From contig NC_084933.1 in assembly GCF_958298935.1 (NCBI RefSeq), forward strand, positions 1,533,001 through 1,597,000: a stretch of 64,000 nucleotides of DNA. Reading direction: 5' to 3'. Made by a program: the position numbers and the translations under genes. Below the pieces are notes generated by a model. That model saw nothing but the letters and a program-made list of their open reading frames with translations, had not been told where the DNA came from and ran no database searches. The stretch's first letter is position 1. Each line of letters begins with the position of its first letter. Below are positions 1 to 14,400 of this stretch, in pieces. The stretch is from Phragmites australis (taxonomy: Eukaryota > Streptophyta > Magnoliopsida > Poales > Poaceae).

Positions 1-53
1 AAAATGGCATGAACAAGATATAATTGAACAGAACCTTGGATAGATGGGCATAC

Positions 54-172
54 CTCCCAGTAAAAATATGCTCACGAAGGCCTAATATAGTGGGTTTGTT
101 CTTTCCATACTTTTCACTCTCAAACTCCTCCAGCAAATTTCTCATTTTAAATGCCTCTTCGAGGTAATTATC
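54..172 (-). CDS. CALS: Callose synthase exon 35 (last in window)
   Basis: 119 bp, codons about 1324-1362. It encodes [17 protein letters not shown] and then [14 protein letters not shown], a strongly conserved stretch of the plant glucan synthase domain. The acceptor precedes 172 and a GTATG donor follows 54. The exon ends in phase 2, so the gene continues to the left. The next family motif (beginning SVSSLAWFM in homologues) is not in the window. Confidence 0.93.
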
Positions 173-3100
173 CTACGAGCAAAGGAGCAATAATTACCAG
201 TTCTTTATTACTTAAAAACAGTAGTGACCCTTGGCAGCTGCCACAGCTCGCAGGCTAGCCACGACAGAGCAGGTACCCTGCGGTACCGGCGTCTGACGGA
301 AGCGATGGCCAGCTGCGCCATGTGCTCAGCCCGGGCTCCAGGAAATTCCACGTTTGAAGCAAATGCCCACCCCCCGGCGGAGCCACCACTGATTACTCAA
401 TGTACTGTCAATGAGGATATATGTCACTATTATTTTAGGTTAGTCCCAACTGGTCCCATATAAGTTTCCTATTTTTTGTATGTGTATATATTGACAAGTT
501 GATACCGAAACCGAAAGTATTTTCTTCAAGGTTTAGCTGGCAAAATTTTAAGACACAACGATGTCAACTAGCAAATGAACACAACCATAGATAGCCCAGT
601 CAACAAACAGATAAGCTAACAATAAACAACAAACAGCTAAAAACTAAACTAACTTAAATCTTATTTACAACTGAATAGCTTCATGTAATGAAAAGAAATT
701 AAAAGACATTAAGATAATAATTGCAGGTGGTTGCTTGCAGCCCATGACAGCATGGGCAACCACAGAATTTTTGTGTTCTGTTTTGGCAAATGCCAAAAAA
801 AAAAATGTAGTCTTTTTTTGCGGACGGGCTTGTAGCCCAGTGGCAACACCTCCACAGGTGGAGTGAGCCGGCGGGGGTTCGACCCCGTATCCCGCACACT
901 CCTGTAAAGTGTCCAAAGAACACTAGGTAAGGGGGGGCCTAGTCGAAAAAAAAAGGTTATAGGGGTGAACCAAGTCCTGGCCTGTACTAAGTCAACATTA
1001 TTGGCCTAGTTGAGCATCAGTGTTACCGTGACTCACGTATCCGAAGAAATTTTGGCATGTCGACGCGTATCCACACGTCAACTCGCACCCGACACTGTGC
1101 GACGTGGATCCGATACCTTCGGTCGCGTCAAAGGATAGGAGGGGGTGGCGGCGGGGGGAGCGGAGGAGGCGGCGGTAGCGGGGGGAGCAGAGAGTGGAGG
1201 AAGCGGGGGCAGGGACAGGGATGGGGGGAGAGCGTGGAGGTGGCGGTGGGGAGAGCAGGTGGAGCTGTGGAGGAGGCGGTGGGGTGGTACTGGGGAGTGG
1301 AGCCATGTCATGTGTGAGTAATTGAAGCCCTAGTGGGCTATGGACTGCATTATGGAAGGGTGGTCTGCATTAGTAGGCTTCCTTCCCTTTTTTCTTTTTT
1401 TTCTTTTCTATTTTTCTGTAACTTATTTGTAGTTTCTTTATACATCCTTTATACCTACAAAGCTACAACCAGATGTTTTGATATGTATTAATCATGATTA
1501 TTTCAGAAATACTGATATTATATACTAATAAAAATATAAAATAATGTATTTTTAATATAATCTTAATATAAATTAGAAAAATCCCCGAATCTTATTTTCT
1601 AGAGTTTGGTGAATCGGACACCCGCGTCCGAGTTAGACTCCGACACCTGCACTGCACCTGTGTCCTAGTAACACTGTTAAGCATAGGCATGAGGGGCAGT
1701 ATTTATGACTAGATTGTTCACATTCTCTACAACTAAAGCTGGCACCCAAAACTTAAAATATACAGTGTGGAAGTGAAAGCTAAACCTGATTCATATCAAT
1801 GGCCTGGAGTGCTTCTCCCCTGGTGAAAATGATAGCATGATTTTGGTTTTCAGGTTTTCGCTCTCCAATATTTGTAGGTTCCCCTGGAAGCTTGATGCGG
1901 TAAATTTCCTAGACCACGTAAAGCACCAAGTACGAATTATTCCTTGAATTAAACATACATATGCAAAAATAGTGCTATGTTGCTTAATCTGTGTTTTTAT
2001 TAATGTATACATTGGTGCATAAAATTTGATGAGAATCTACTAATAACAAAACAAGTGTGATACTGATACACCATTACAAAATTTAAATAAAAGTGTAAAT
2101 TTTAATAAATGGTGCTTATCAATAAAAGGAACCTCAAAACTGAAGTCTTCTACCTTCACAGTCAATATCAATTGAATAAAGCCTTATTAGACAAACGAAG
2201 TTTAGTCAAAATTTGTATCTCTAGGTTAGGGGTATTAATTTCTTTTCAAATGTTCATCCCCTTGTACTCTATATATTGCTCGTTGGGCCTATCTCAATAC
2301 AAAAAGTCTCATATTGCTTGATGGCATCAAAGCACTAGGTTAGAAAGCCTCAATCCAAAATCTTTTCTGCTGCTGCCACCCCTGGAGGACAAATCTCCAC
2401 TCCCGGGGGCTAAAAATAAACAATACAAATCCTAGTAAATGACTTATTAGACCTTCAATTTTTTTTGTATCAATTAGGCTACAATAATCACATAAGCAAA
2501 TGGAACTATAAAAAGTCTAGTCAAAATGGCATCATGATGATACATATTTTAAATCTGTTAAAAAATAGTTTAATTTATTGATGGTAAAATAAAAATGTAG
2601 TATTTGATTCTAACAGAAGTCATGAATTAAAATTGTCTTGGCCACCATAAAGGTAACAAATCACTATATTTTATTTCCACTATTACAATTCACACTATAA
2701 TGTTTGCCTTTCCTAATACATTTTTTTTTTACTTTTTTTCATCCTCTATTGGTGGATCTTGTTAGGTTTCATCTCTAGACTATCCCAACTTGCTTGATAA
2801 AAGGCTTTGTTTTTGTTGTTGTATTGGAATTCAATGAGAGAAATATTATAAGATTGTTAGAGATGTATATTGAGCTGTTGTGTAATATTCCCGTGTTATA
2901 AGGGGTTTCCTACGTATTGTTCACTCGAACATGTATATATACTAGCCTATGGCATCCACAGAATACAAGTTGATATTCCTAACATGGTATTAAAGCTAGG
3001 TTTTCTTTTGAGACATAGCAACTCATCCCAACCTTAGCACACTCGCCACCTTTCTTTTTCCCTGCTGTTTTCTCTCTCCTTATTTTGGTGATTAATATCA

Positions 3101-5404
3101 ATATAGTCAATATGACTAGCATGTGATAACTTGGGAAACCAACACCTCAGAGCAAGTCAAGGATAATAAAGGCTTGATGAAGATACAAGGACATACAATG
3201 TTTAGCTCACATGATCAAGCAGTTGAGACGATCATGTGTGAGTAGTTACCAAGTGTCTTTGGGCTAGTTGTCAATGGGACATACGCACTAGGTTTATCTA
3301 GACCCAATAGACATGAAGCCGTGACTTAAGCAATATTTAATTGGACAACTCTCCTGTGGAAATTAGGTCACCAGACTTTTGCACCAGACGAATTCTCCAG
3401 TGAGGTGCAAAGTCCAGGTTTCCTAGGGCACTGAATGATCTGGTGAGGTCATCGGATCCAGTGGAATAGTCCGGTGCACCCGACAATGGGACCAGACCAA
3501 TTCCACAGAAAGTGTGGTCATCATGCTTCAAGGCCACCTGAGCATCTAGTGGGGTCACTGAACCATCTGGCAAGGTGTCTGACTGCTCCAATGGTCGGAT
3601 TTAACAGATGGAACCACTAGGCACTGGACTGGTAAGTGGAGTTTTTGCATTGCCGACTCTAACGACTAGTTTTTGAAGTGGGGTCTATAAATACTCCACA
3701 ACTTGGCCAAGTTTTGAAGCTCAAGGGAGTGTTGCCACACATATTTGAGAGCTCTTGTAGCTCAAATTGAAGATCGATGCAATAAGCACAAGATTCAATA
3801 CTTAATTAGTGCTAGTTTAGGTCTAGTGTGAATTGAGCTAGGTGATTAGCCTATAGTTCAGTCAAGTGAGTGATCCACACTTGTTACTCTTCATGTTTCC
3901 CGCACCTAGACGGCTTTGGCGGCGTTGAGTCCGATGAGACCCTCCAAACAGTGGTTATATGGAGCAACAGTATAGCTTTGTGAGCAGTTGGGAGCATGCC
4001 ACACCAGAGTGTTGAAGTCCTTTCCTAGTGAAGGCGTTTTGAGGCTTGCCAAGGTACACCTTGAAGTAGGATTCTCGATGTGGTCGGCCTTTTTCAAGGA
4101 ACATCCGAGGAAGATGACTTGTGTGCAGCGACACCTCAAGGAGGTGCTCCAATATCAAGTAGTAGAGAACAATGAACTCTCCAAGACCAAGGAAAAAGTC
4201 GTAGTGCCTCGCTGCGTTCTCTCTATCATTAACATTTGAGCTTTTTTGCTTTTTTTGCACTGTTTAAAGTTTGCATTTACCTTTCCTAGAATTATCATGT
4301 GTAATTAATAGGATTGGACCTCGAGTGAACATTTTAGCATTTGTTCTGGTACAGTAAAAACAGTAGAAATGCCTAGAACACTTTTATACAGAAATTGTTT
4401 AGGCTTTAATCTGTTGTTGAGCCAAATAGTTTTAGAAATGATAGTTCACCCTCCCCTCCCCCTCTTAGGGCATCTCGGTCCTTACAAAGGGTATTAGTGT
4501 CTTTTCCTATGGTTCTAGGGTTTGTGTCCATGTTTCCCTTTGTACTCTATATATAGTCCTTTGGGACTTACTCGATACAACAAGTACCATATTGTAACAT
4601 TTATGTTTAGTAAGTACCTGGTCATATTTGCGACCTGCTCCTTTGACAAGAACAGAATAATAAGTCTTTGTCATCCCATTATCAGTCGGAGCTTCTACCT
4701 CATCGATGTAAGCAACACGCAAAGATGGGTACCTGTGAAATTTAAATATTAGATGGGTTGGAGTAACCTAATTGTTTAAGAGATATCTTTGCTATGTTCA
4801 AAGCACTAGGTTTTGTACGTTGTCATGAGATTAAGGATTTTCAAATAGCAATCTCTATCTTTATGATCCTTGGAAATTCTCTGCATGCCATATGCTTGAC
4901 AAGAGACAACATAGGTGAATTTGATATCAGCAATGGCCCTTGCCTCTCGAGAGGATTTTACTATTTCATCATGGTCCAGTTTATCTGCAAAATATTAAAA
5001 TGAAGTCAATAAATATAGATATTTATAAGGGAAGTTCGGCAATATGCCATTGAGTTTGTATGCCCTCACTATTTTGACATCGATTATATTGCCCTTCACA
5101 ATATGCCTCAAGATTGTCAGCCAATTCACAACATAACACTTTTTACAATTTCCCCCTCTTCTTCTACCTTTCCCTTTATTTCATCTCATTCTCTTTTCTT
5201 CTTTCTTCCGTGCTCTCATGAAGGCCGGCAGCGACGGAGGTAGTGATGGCTACTTCACGGAGGCCCAGCTTCAGCTTGTGTTGCCGAATGCTCAAACTCG
5301 GCCCAAAGGCCATCCCATCAGCCGTTGTCCTCCCGCGGCTAGTCGCTCAACTCGCGCCACCACTCGGGCTCATCGTCGATTGTAGCCCTCCACTACTCGA
5401 GTTC

Positions 5405-5443
<39 letters not shown>

Positions 5444-8400
5444 CGGGCAACGTAGAAGGGAAAAATTGTCACAAATGGTATATTGTCAATTGACTCACCA
5501 ACACTGTGGCATATTGTCAAGGGCAATGTACCCGACGACAAAGGGACTATGGCGCACGAACTCGATGGAATATCATTAATTTTCTTATTGACAATGAGAA
5601 GGAAAAACATAGAGAAAGAATTAATCCAACCAAGATCGGCTTTATCTTGAATACATTGAATCTCAAGTGCTCTTCGATAGTACATCATCCCTCTCACTGG
5701 TAAAGTAAAAATAGTTAATCGAACAACTTGTTAATATGAAGTTAATGTACCACAAGATTGCATTAGCAAAAATACCTGTTCTGATAAGTGTTTGTCCCCT
5801 GTAAGATGCCCAGGGACAGATTTCGTCAATGTTTGATTTAAGTGATTCTTCGTCCTTTCGATTAAAATCTATCCGCTCAAGAAAATTTATCCATTCATCT
5901 ATTACCATGCAAGAGGTCATGATAAATTATTTACTGAAAGGATGGTGTTAGAAATAGTAACTTGTATTTCATAGAGGTCATAGGCCAGTATATATACATG
6001 TAAAGGTGAGCAATATGTAAATAACCTCTTATAACATGGGGATATTACACTGACACAATATATATCTCTAACACATGCCCTCAAACTCATGGGGATCAAC
6101 CACACTGACTTTGGAGAGATAGAACCAATGCTGAGCTATGCTCTGTGCCTTCGTGAAGAAATCAGTAAACGTAAGCTCGGAAGGAATATACTGAAGATGA
6201 ATAACCTCATCTTGTACATGTATCCGTATGTAAGAAGCAGCAACACCAATATTCTTGGTGAGCTCATGCTTCACCGCATCTCGAGCAATATTGATAACGC
6301 CTACACTGTCGGAGAAAAGATGAGTAGGTGCAGAAGATGAAACACGAAAATCCTAAGTAACAATCGTAACCAATTAAGCTCCGATGTCAAAAAAGTTATG
6401 GCTCGTAACTCAACCTCTGCACTGGAACAAGAAATTGAGATATGCTTTTTAGTCTTCCAAGCAATGAGAAAACCACCAAAGAAAACACAATAGGCAAAAG
6501 GAGAATGACGATTAGAGGGATCACTAGCCCAAGTAGCATTAGAATTTGCACGGAGCTGTAAAGAGCTGGAATGTCAAAAGAAAAGATGACGAGAGATAGT
6601 CCCACGAAGATAGCATAAAAACACGAAGAAGATGACTATAGTGAAGCTGAGTGAGAATAGAGACGAACTAACTGAGAATGTACATTGCATGATAAATGTC
6701 AAGACAAGTGAGACCAAGGTAAATAAGACTCCCAAGAAGATGATGGTAGCATGTGGGATCCATGAGAGGCTCACCATCAGTGGACTTAAGATGAAGGTTA
6801 AGCTCCATGTGAGCCTCAATAGTGTGCTCATCAGTGAGAGAAGCACGATCAAGAAGATCCTAAATATACTTCTCTTGGATAGAAACAAATCCTCAGGTGT
6901 CAATCCCAAGAAAATAACGAAGAGGACCCAGATCGGACGTAAGAAACTGCTCATTGAGACGATTCTTCACAAAGGCAATATACTCATAATCATCTCCTGT
7001 AATGATCATATCATCAACATACAAGAGAATAAGAGTCCGACCATGAGACGAAGTGTGGACAAAGAGCGCAAGATCCAGAGTACTAGCAGAAAAAATAGCA
7101 GCAATGATCACAGAAGAAAAGCGCTCAAAATAGGCATGAGGGGCTTGCTTAAGGCTATAAAGAGAGTGAAGGAGACGACAAACCATGCTTTCAGTAAAAG
7201 AATACCCTAGCGGTGGGTGCATATATATCTCCTCACGCAACTCACCATTAAGACATTCTTGACATCAAGCTGAGAGATAGACCACAGACGTACTGATGCC
7301 AAAGCCAGAAGAGTGTGAATTGTGATCATATGGGCTACAAGTGCAAAAGTCTCATCATAGTCACATTCATGCTCTTGCTGTAAACCACGGGTGACAAGAC
7401 GAGCCTTGTATCATTCATAAGAACCATCATAGCGGGTCTTAACCTTATAGACCCACTTGCACGTGATGAGACGAGCACATAAAGGAAGATGGAAAAGATC
7501 CCATGTGCTAGGGCTCTCATGTGCAACCAGCTCATCTGCCATCGCATGCTGTCATTCCTGATGAACAACAACATCATGGTAAGAAGATAGCTTGCCAGGA
7601 ACAACACTAGGAAAACCAAATCGATTAATAGGCTGGATCAATTGGCAATTACGAAGAGAGTAGTGAGGAGAAGACTGAGAAGCTGAATCTCCAGAAGATA
7701 TCACATCAGAAGGTGGCACAACAGGATGTGAGACAGCATGAGAACGACAAGTGTAGTGAAAAGGGAAAGGCGTAACAATGCTAGGAGGGGGAGGATATGG
7801 TGGGGTTGGAGTCAAGGGCAAGGTAGACATCAAATAAGGCACAACAGGAAGCACCACAAGTTGTCGGTGAAAAGAAGAAGAAACGATGATGAGTGTGGCA
7901 AAGATAAGAAAAAATAGTGGTTCAACCAAGGAAGCTAAAGAAGTGGAAGAGGAGGTACGAGGATAGAAGGGACAAGACTTATCAAAAGTAACATCATGAG
8001 AAATGCACATCTGACGAGCAAAAAGATCCCAACACCGATAATCATTATGCTCAACATAATAGCCTAGAAAGGCACACTCAACAGATTGAGTAGTTAGTTT
8101 GGTACGCTCACGAGGGGTGAGAAGAACGTAACAAACAAAACCAAAAAGTCGATGACAAGACTAGTCAGGAAGACACCCACATAGACGCTCAAAAGGAATC
8201 CCACCTTTGAGATCAGATAAGGGCTGGATGTTGACAATGTAAGTAGCAGTGGAGATTGCCTCAGCCTTAAAATGAGGTGGGACAGAAAAGACAATCATAA
8301 GTGCGTGAGCTGTCTCAAGAAGATGATGATGCTTGCGTTCAACAACGCCATACTAAACAGGAGCACTAGGACATGAGAATTAGCACAACGTACCCTGTTC

Positions 8401-11400
8401 AACAAGAAAAGTACAAAGGTGCACAAAAAGAAATACGCCAGTAGATCAGTTCGAAAAACACGAATGGGAGTGTCAAACTGAGTGCGAATCATAGTGGCAA
8501 AACGCTTATATATAGATAACACCTCACTACGAGAGACAGGAAGTAAATCCAAGTGTAATGAGAAAAATTATCTATAAAGATAATATAGTACTATGACCCC
8601 CTTTTGAAACAAAGGAAATCGGACCCCAAACATCATAGTGAACAAGATCAAAAGGACGTTGAAACACTGAATCACTATGAGGATAAAAGAGTTAAACTTA
8701 TTTACCAAGCTTACAACGCTAACAATCTAAAGACATTTCCTGAGGCAGACCCTAGAAGACCACAACAAACTAATGAAAACAAACGCGACCCACAGACATG
8801 GCCAAGACTATAATACCACAGCTAGAATGAGTCGGGAGGAAGCAGAAAGACCAGCGGTGGCAGCGGAAGGAAGATGAAGCCAGTCAAGCTCCAAGAGATG
8901 CTGGGAATCATGGCGTCAAGAGTTAGTACCAACCAGAGCCCCTATGTGACGATCCTGAACACAGAAAGAGTCAGAGTCTAGAATAATGCGACAACCATGA
9001 TCAGTAAGCTGACCAACAGACATGAACTACATGATGATTTGAGGAACATGAGTAATAGAAGGAACACTAAAAGAAGTGCAAAAGGTGCCCCGATCAGCAA
9101 CATAAAGAGAAATACCATCAACGGTAACAACATGAAGAGGAGGACCAAGAGGATGAAGCAAAGATAAACTAGAAGAATCAAAAGTCATATGAAAAGATGC
9201 CTCTGAGTCAAGAATACAAGGTGAGGTACCTGATTGTTCATAAGGTCGTCTCTCAGTGGCAGAAGAGGAAGTAGTAGAACCGACTGAACCTATCAATGAG
9301 GAGGCAGAGGTAGCAACTAGGCATCGAAGTGGTGTCACAATCTCCTGCTGTGTTAGTTGAAGAGGTAGTTGAGGTAGTAGGGGTGGAAGCAAAAGAGGGT
9401 CATCAAAGATGCTTCTTCTTCCAGTAGTAGTTTGCCTTAACATGGCACTCTTTGCTGCAGTAGGTGCAGCGAGGGCGACCACCACCACCTGAGGAGGCCG
9501 CAGAGGGCGAAGTGGCACGAGGCATAGGCAGCAGTGTAGACGAAGACATCAGCTCTGCAGGAGGATGAGCGACCATCACTAAGGGAAGTGGCAGCAGTCA
9601 CGAACCACACAGACAAGTCTCCTCTGAACGCATCTCTGTAAGGGCCTCCACAAGTGTGACACGAGGATGATGTGCGAACAGCAGAGCACGATGCTGCTCA
9701 AACTCAGGACAAAGATGAGACAAGAACTCATAGAGGTAATGAAAATCCAAATAGCACTTACAAGAGTGGCAACCAGCAACGCAAAGAAAGTCCAGCTGAC
9801 GCCACATAGCCGACATCTGAGCGTAGAACACATCAACAATGGCATCACCTTGCTAAAGAGTATGCTCCTGGCGAACAACAGACAAGTAGAGAGCATCCTA
9901 TGAAGACTCATAGTTCTGACAAAGATGAGTCAACATCTGAAAGGTAATAGAGAACTCAATTATCTCAGAAGAAAATTGGGGCTCGACACTAGAAACCAGA
10001 ATGGACACTCCACGAGCATCATCATCCATAGACTAAGCATAATCAGACAATTGATCTCGGTATAACTCCAAGGCATCCTGGTAGGCGAAGACAGCATTAT
10101 CATATGCAATAGTTACTTCTTCAGTAGCTACTTTGTCTGCTTTGTCGGCAAAAGGTTTCATAGGCTCTATCGGAAGAAAAGAGGAAGGCAAACATGTAAT
10201 GTTGCCAGAAAGAACACCCCAAAGACGAAGCCCATGCATGTGAATGCGCATATGCTATGCAAAATCCCGGCAATTGACACCATCAAAATTGCCAAGCATC
10301 GAGGAACTAAAACGATGCCCGATGCCATCCTAAAGAAGTGGCGTCGACAAGAGCGCAAAGGGGTAGCGACGAGTGATGGCAAGAGCGCAGAGAAGAGAGG
10401 AAGTAGTTGCATTTTTATTTTTTTAAGATCCGATGATAGAATATGTCAAGCGGCTCACGAAAGGTGAGCCGCGGCTGTTTAGATTGACACCATAGAAGGC
10501 AAGCGGAGGCAGTTTGGATCGACACCAAACTAGGCGATGCGGTCCACCCGATAGAATGAAAATTCGGCAAGGGAATTGCGGAATAGGGTGAGCGGGCAGA
10601 GGGGAGGGGAGGGGCGTCCCTGGCTTCCCCGCGAACCATGGCATGAGCAGCTGTAGAATCTGGCGGGTGAGCGGCGAGGAGGCTCAGTGCATCCCCGACT
10701 TCTGCGAGGATAGTGACGCTGCTTTGGCGATGAGTTGGCTCCGATGGGGAAGAAAGAGTAGAGATGGAGATAGGATCCAGGCGGTGGTTGATCAGCAAAG
10801 TGGAGGCGGTCGAATCCAACTGTGGGAGCAGGCAGGGCGGGCGAGAAGAAGTCGTTGATAGTAAAGAGAGAAACCGGCAACATGTGACTAGGGTTGGGAC
10901 GAGTTGTTAAGTCAAAAGAAATCTAGTTCTACTACCATATTAGGAATAGTAACTTGTATTTTATGCAGATTATTGGTTAGTATATATACATGTACAGATG
11001 AGTAATATGCAAATAACCTCTTATAACATGATGATATTATACTGACACAATATATCACAATATATATCTATAACATGTAGAACCTGGATATATTTTCCGT
11101 AGATAGAACAATATGGATATTCCATCCTCATTCTTTTTATACAGATCCTTTTCTGAAAAGAGCACCTCCTCTGCGAAGTATGGAGTTAAAACACTGGTGC
11201 AAAAGCAGCAGGTCTGTTAATCAAATATTCTTTTCATCAAAGAATTATAATAAAGAGGTATGATCAGGCAAGAAAATTTAATAGAATCACATAATTGACC
11301 TTAGAAAACAGTTTAAAACAGGGAACAACTAGACAACAAGGTGCCAAGAAATAGAAAGCAAAAACTTTTGCCAACACAGGTTGACGAAAGAAAAGGGGCA

Positions 11401-14400
11401 GTGGGTGGGTGATTGAGTTGGGTCTCTTACCTGAAGGACATCATGCTGCGGACCTGTGGAGCCCTTGGCATTTTCATGAAAAATGAGTTTGCAAAGAATG
11501 TGATCCTGCGCTGAGCTTCGAAGTTCGTTGGTACATATATTGCAGATTCCTTTGTTGTCAACAACAATTGAAGCCTAGCACACTGTTAACAGTACTCCAA
11601 TACAAAATTAGAGGACACTAATGCTTGTAAACTTGTTGATAATAAATAGTATTGAAATAAGTTTCTAGAAATGACAATGACCTTCTCACTCCATGCTCTA
11701 CCCTTTACTGAGTCCAGATTTATATGTGCAAAGTGTTCATTGCGTATGGTTTCATCCTTCAAAATACTACAGGATTGCAACAAAGATGATTGTAAAAAGT
11801 TTCTTATTGAGGGTACACATTTCAGCAAAGATCTTACCCTTGCCCATTCTTTATAATATCATGTGTGATCATTTCCATTATATCTTGTAACTGAATGGCA
11901 ATCTGTCCCTCCATGCCTTCATGATACCACCTCTGGAGATGGATTGATAAATTATTGGAGAAGAATGAAAATGTGGTGCAGAAAAGATATTTGGTCAAGA
12001 GAACAGAAGAATGCTTGTTATTAGTACCAATATATCTAGCAACATATCAAACTTAGCACTTAGTCGAGGAAGTTCTTCCAGACAGAAGTCATTAACAACC
12101 GACTGACGGAGTATGCTATGTTTAATGCAATCGCTTATTTGATCAATGACTCTGCAGCCATCACGATATGCAAATATGAATTAAATAGTTAGCCATATAA
12201 TCATCTGCTAAATTTGTTGTCCCAGTATAAACAGAAGCCCAAACATCAGCTGAGAGGACAAAAGAAAAAATGGCTTACTTCTTATCACTCGGTTGATTTA
12301 TAAGGCTGTACAGAATATTTAATAATGTCTCGTAGCATTCTATTACAGCACAATAAGTATATGGATCCTCGCTTATTCTCTTTGTCAATTCTTCATCATT
12401 TTTCTTGGCCCTCTTTGCCATCTCAAGTGCAAGTGGGATCTGAAATATCAGAGCCATGAGGAACACAGTACTGCCTCCGGGAGGAAATTTAGTTTAATTA
12501 TAGCATGATTTAAGTAGTATACCTTACTAGCAAGAAGGAAAGGGGGCCACTGAAAAACAGTAGTCTCACCCATAGCCGTAGATGACGGAGCCATCAGTAA
12601 ATTTCTCTCTCTGGAAACAAATTCAAATACAATATTTGAAGTATGTTAAAAAAAGAGGGGGTAGACTAACACCAGATGGTAACCTATTGCTTATTAAGTC
12701 TTCATCTCGCAAGGAGATAATAAATGCATTCCATATGTCGGAGAACTCATCAATGTGATTTTTTTTTCCATCCTGGTGAAAAGAGTTTAGACGAAAACAA
12801 CAAATCAGCTAACAAGTCAACCAAAAAGAGTGTGAAGAAAAATATTGTTAACAAATTTTAGCAAAAGAGGACCTCACGCTCACTCCTGTTTGGTTGACTA
12901 TCATGTTTAGGCACAAGATTTTCTACAAAAGCTTTTGGAATTGCCTGAAATCTAGATCTTAACATCCGAGGAGTCCGGATCTGCGGGAAAGTAAACATTC
13001 TGCAAGCATTAGTAGTGTGAACTAAAGCATCAATACTCCAGAAGTACAAACAGTCATAAAGTAGTATGCTAAAAAAATACCAACCTCACCCAAGCCGCTC
13101 AAGGCACCACTCAATCCACCACATATTGTGGAAAAAAGGACATACCATATTTGTGTGTCCATGAAGTATACCTATGCAACAAATTTATTGAACAGCTTGA
13201 TAACGAGACAAAAAGAAAAAGGCAACCCCCCACCCCACCCTACCAAAAATGCATGAATCAATGCATACCATGGCACTCGGTACCCATACAGTGATTACAA
13301 CACCTAAATTATGCTGCACTGTGAAAATTTGAAATCTTATCAGCACTTAACATTATGCAAAGGAATTACATGTCATACTGCAGTACTACAACATAGTCTT
13401 ACAGTATGGAAAGAACCCATGCTCGTAAGGCCCCTGTCCCAGAAGCATAATTTTCCTGGTAGGTCCAACAAGAGGAGAAATCTGCCAACAGTAATCACAA
13501 CACAAAAGAAAGTTTTAATACACTTTGCATATTTGAAGTTTCACAAGAGAACAAAATTATGTTACAGGTAATACAGATAGAGGACTTTTACAGTACACCT
13601 AAATGAGTGTATGCCGTCCATTTTCTTCATCCGGTGGTTTAGATTAGCCCAATGATACTCTATCGTCCATCAGTATTATGGGTATCATTAAAGAGTATCA
13701 TGGGTATCATAAGGGTAGGATTGAAAAAAAAAACAATGATAAACTTGTAAATTATATGTTTAATTAGGGAATATCAAAATGTTAGTTTATTCTTCGGATA
13801 AGCTTTCACTTATTCTGTTCATTTCATTTATTAGGGTTTCCACCCTCCGTCGGTCAATCGATGATGGATGGCGAAGGTCCGAAGTCCGGTCAGTCAATGA
13901 CGTAATTACCCCTAAGGGTATCAAGATAATTACAATAATACCTACTAAAATGGACGGTTGAATCATAACAATGATACTCTCCATCATCTAGTATCATGGT
14001 GTACTGTAAAGGTTCTCTACAGATAACAAAGGGATTAGAAAAATTAGTTAATTTCCTAATCCTTAGCCAGCCTAGTTTAGACCAGAAATTGTGTTCGGTA
14101 GTCTAATATACTGTTTAGCTTACTGGTGTAGCAGGGTTAGCAACAGATAAAGGGAATTCGTGTGGATTAATTGAGGTGTGTTAGCTTATTTCACCTTTGG
14201 AATAAGTCTACGTTGCCCCCCCCCCCAACCAAATAGAACTGCTGGGTTGCTTTAGAAACCGAGCAACCGACACCCCTCAACCATGCCAAACCATCTACTT
14301 ACACCCACCCCCCCCCCCCCACCACTATCAAGATTGTCCACTTTACCCTCCCAGAGCATAATCAAAACCGACATTAGATGATGTAGCATCAAGTTCTCTG

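Larger units (their letters stand above)
5946..11075 (-). mobile_element. Full-length decayed Copia retrotransposon (copy A) in intron 29
   Basis: It is bounded by short LTRs (5946-6073 and 10938-11075). Order on the minus strand: 5' LTR, primer-binding site (degenerate TGGTAGTAGAACTAG), GC-rich leader (10415-10900), gag (about 10410-9580), protease (near 9200), integrase (about 9000-8000), a proline-rich linker (about 7990-7640), reverse transcriptase (about 7560-6600) and RNase H tail (to about 6080). Gag-protease-integrase-RT order identifies Copia. Many stops and frameshifts make it inactive. It is in the same orientation as the host gene. Flanks GATGG and TGTAG do not form a target duplication. 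Confidence 0.9.

Noticed and set aside
822..953. tRNA gene
   Set aside because: Box A and box B are present, but the sequence continues without a cloverleaf 3' arm and ends in an A-run, as in a SINE.
998..1317. Proline-rich and glycine-rich ORFs on both strands
   Set aside because: Low-complexity GGN/CCN tract inside a hAT element. No conserved domain.
6632..7210. 192-codon plus-strand ORF
   Set aside because: Antisense of Copia A reverse transcriptase.
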